Shown here in pieces: positions 63,149-64,000 of a stretch of 64,000 bases of DNA (positions are counted from its first letter, which is position 1; every line of letters begins with the position of its first letter). The notes beneath the pieces were generated by a model that was not told where the DNA came from, made no database searches, and worked only from the letters and a program-made list of their open reading frames with translations. The position numbers and the translations under genes are program-made. The DNA comes from Xanthomonas prunicola (GTDB lineage Bacteria; Pseudomonadota; Gammaproteobacteria; Xanthomonadales; Xanthomonadaceae): positions 340,323 to 404,322 of the forward strand of contig NZ_PHKV01000005.1 in NCBI RefSeq assembly GCF_002846205.1, written 5' to 3'.

Positions 63149-64000
63149 CGATCATCCTCCAGCTTAACATCGTTGTATTTTGTTCCAATAGGATCATTTT
63201 TAACTTGCCTGCCAATTTTTGAACCTGCGGAAGTATTCCTACCGGCTTCCAACCAATTACCATTGGCTTTAACGCAGTTAGCACCACCGACACATAGCTC
63301 AACAGTGTGATCCGCATGATAACCCGGTCCGGGCGGAGGGCCAACTTCATCTGTCAAAGCTTTTCTGAAATTTCCTTTTCTCACATCCGCAGGGTTTGTT
63401 CTTACAAGGGTACCAGCATCGGCTTGCGCTTTGTAACTGTCTAGAAATTCAGCTTTCTCCTTAGGAATAATGAGCGTCCTTTTTAGATCAGAAGCCCCCT
63501 CTTCCAAGACGTTTTCGGCACTCTTTACCGCAGCTGAAAATCCATCGCTACCTTTAATAATGCCGATCGCACCGGCTTTGGTACCCATTACACCAAGCGA
63601 CGACAGCAATGTATCAACAAGCATCGAGCTAGTCGCATGGCTCGCAGGCTGCACCGCTTGCTGATCACGATCGGTCGCAGCACCAAATGCATTGGCGCCG
63701 ATCAACGGCGTCAACGGATTGACCAGATACTGCTCTTTCTTTTCCTGCAAATACCCCGCCATCGGCGTTGCCGCCCACAGTGTACTGCCCAACGTCTTCA
63801 CCGGGCCACCTGCCGCCGCCATCAAGACCAGCGCGGCAGTCTCTGCATTGTCCTCGCCCAGCCAGTTCTTGAACTGCTCTACCTTCTTCCCACCTGCGAT
63901 GGCGAGATTGGAAACAACCGTTGCCCCCTTCAGTCTGAAATTTTCATCTTGCGATTGCTGCGAGCCCGCGATTCCCTGTGAATTGTCAGCTCCCTCACTG
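63145..64000 (-). CDS. C-terminal part of a large adhesin/CdiA-type protein with a nuclease-like toxin tip
   Basis: The frame is open from the right edge to the stop at 63145 (285 codons visible), so only the 3' end of the gene is here. A pretoxin region (RLKGATVVSNLAIAGGKKVE, then AALVLMAAAGG) is followed by a variable tip in AT-richer DNA with YHADHTVELCVGG near 63300, an Asn about 15 residues later, and NTSAGSKIGRQVKNDP: the pattern of HNH-like polymorphic toxin nucleases. In related xanthomonads an fhaB gene lies near the thr genes. Delivery by a two-partner system is inferred; the transporter is not in the window. Confidence 0.65.
   Translation of the reverse strand, partial: SEGADNSQGIAGSQQSQDENFRLKGATVVSNLAIAGGKKVEQFKNWLGEDNAETAALVLMAAAGGPVKTLGSTLWAATPMAGYLQEKKEQYLVNPLTPLIGANAFGAATDRDQQAVQPASHATSSMLVDTLLSSLGVMGTKAGAIGIIKGSDGFSAAVKSAENVLEEGASDLKRTLIIPKEKAEFLDSYKAQADAGTLVRTNPADVRKGNFRKALTDEVGPPPGPGYHADHTVELCVGGANCVKANGNWLEAGRNTSAGSKIGRQVKNDPIGTKYNDVKLEDDR

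Overview
The window is chromosomal DNA of a Xanthomonas species. The evidence is the DSF quorum-sensing locus rpfF / rpfC-rpfG at the left end, high GC outside one small island, many start/stop overlaps (ATGA or GTGA), and the order of the housekeeping genes. rpfG is followed directly by rpfC with no intact rpfH, as in the axonopodis/citri/euvesicatoria/oryzae group and unlike X. campestris pv. campestris. Species is inferred, not proven.

Layout, left to right. 1-4 kb: end of rpfF, then the RpfC/RpfG two-component system. 4-10.7 kb: lysS, prfB (with its programmed frameshift), a membrane LytTR regulator divergent from an acyltransferase, and a DUF1176 protein. 10.9-20 kb: a compact minus-strand block dapB, carA - small membrane protein - carB - greA - unknown 306-aa gene - recJ. 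20-25.4 kb: MOSC protein, aminotransferase, a small exported protein and the ferrous iron operon feoA-feoB with a Cys-rich partner, behind a probable Fur box. 25.5-29.2 kb (plus strand): leucine/isoleucine catabolism genes (liuC, liuE, an SDR), then efpL and a lipoprotein. 29.4-35 kb: a DUF4105/DUF2388 pair, a D-2-hydroxyglutarate dehydrogenase divergent from serA, repeats and a Nudix hydrolase. 35-41.7 kb (plus): two paralogous amino-acid permeases, the methionine salvage genes mtnB-mtnD-mtnC and a C13-type lipoprotein peptidase. 42-53.2 kb (minus): a metallophosphoesterase, then the complete histidine operon headed by a TrpR-like regulator, and hisS. 53.3-61.8 kb: an FNR-like regulator, an L,D-transpeptidase-fold protein, the thr genes (thrA-thrB, with thrC separated by an opposing EthD gene) with a leader peptide and attenuator, and TspO. 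61.8-64 kb: an AT-rich accessory island with the toxin tip of a large adhesin/CdiA-type protein running off the right edge, its probable immunity gene, and decayed duplicated remnants.

The most interesting signals are regulatory or modular: (1) a large perfect inverted repeat covering the promoter of the TrpR-like gene that heads the his operon, whose mRNA appears leaderless; (2) a Fur-box-like palindrome followed about 100 bp later by an intrinsic terminator with no gene between, a candidate iron-responsive small RNA; (3) a Thr/Ile-rich leader peptide with mutually exclusive hairpins before thrA; (4) the toxin-immunity island whose immunity gene ends inside a duplicated repeat; (5) a 180-bp tandem duplication copying the 3' end of hisS. 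All assignments rest on reading the sequence and family knowledge; no database search was possible.
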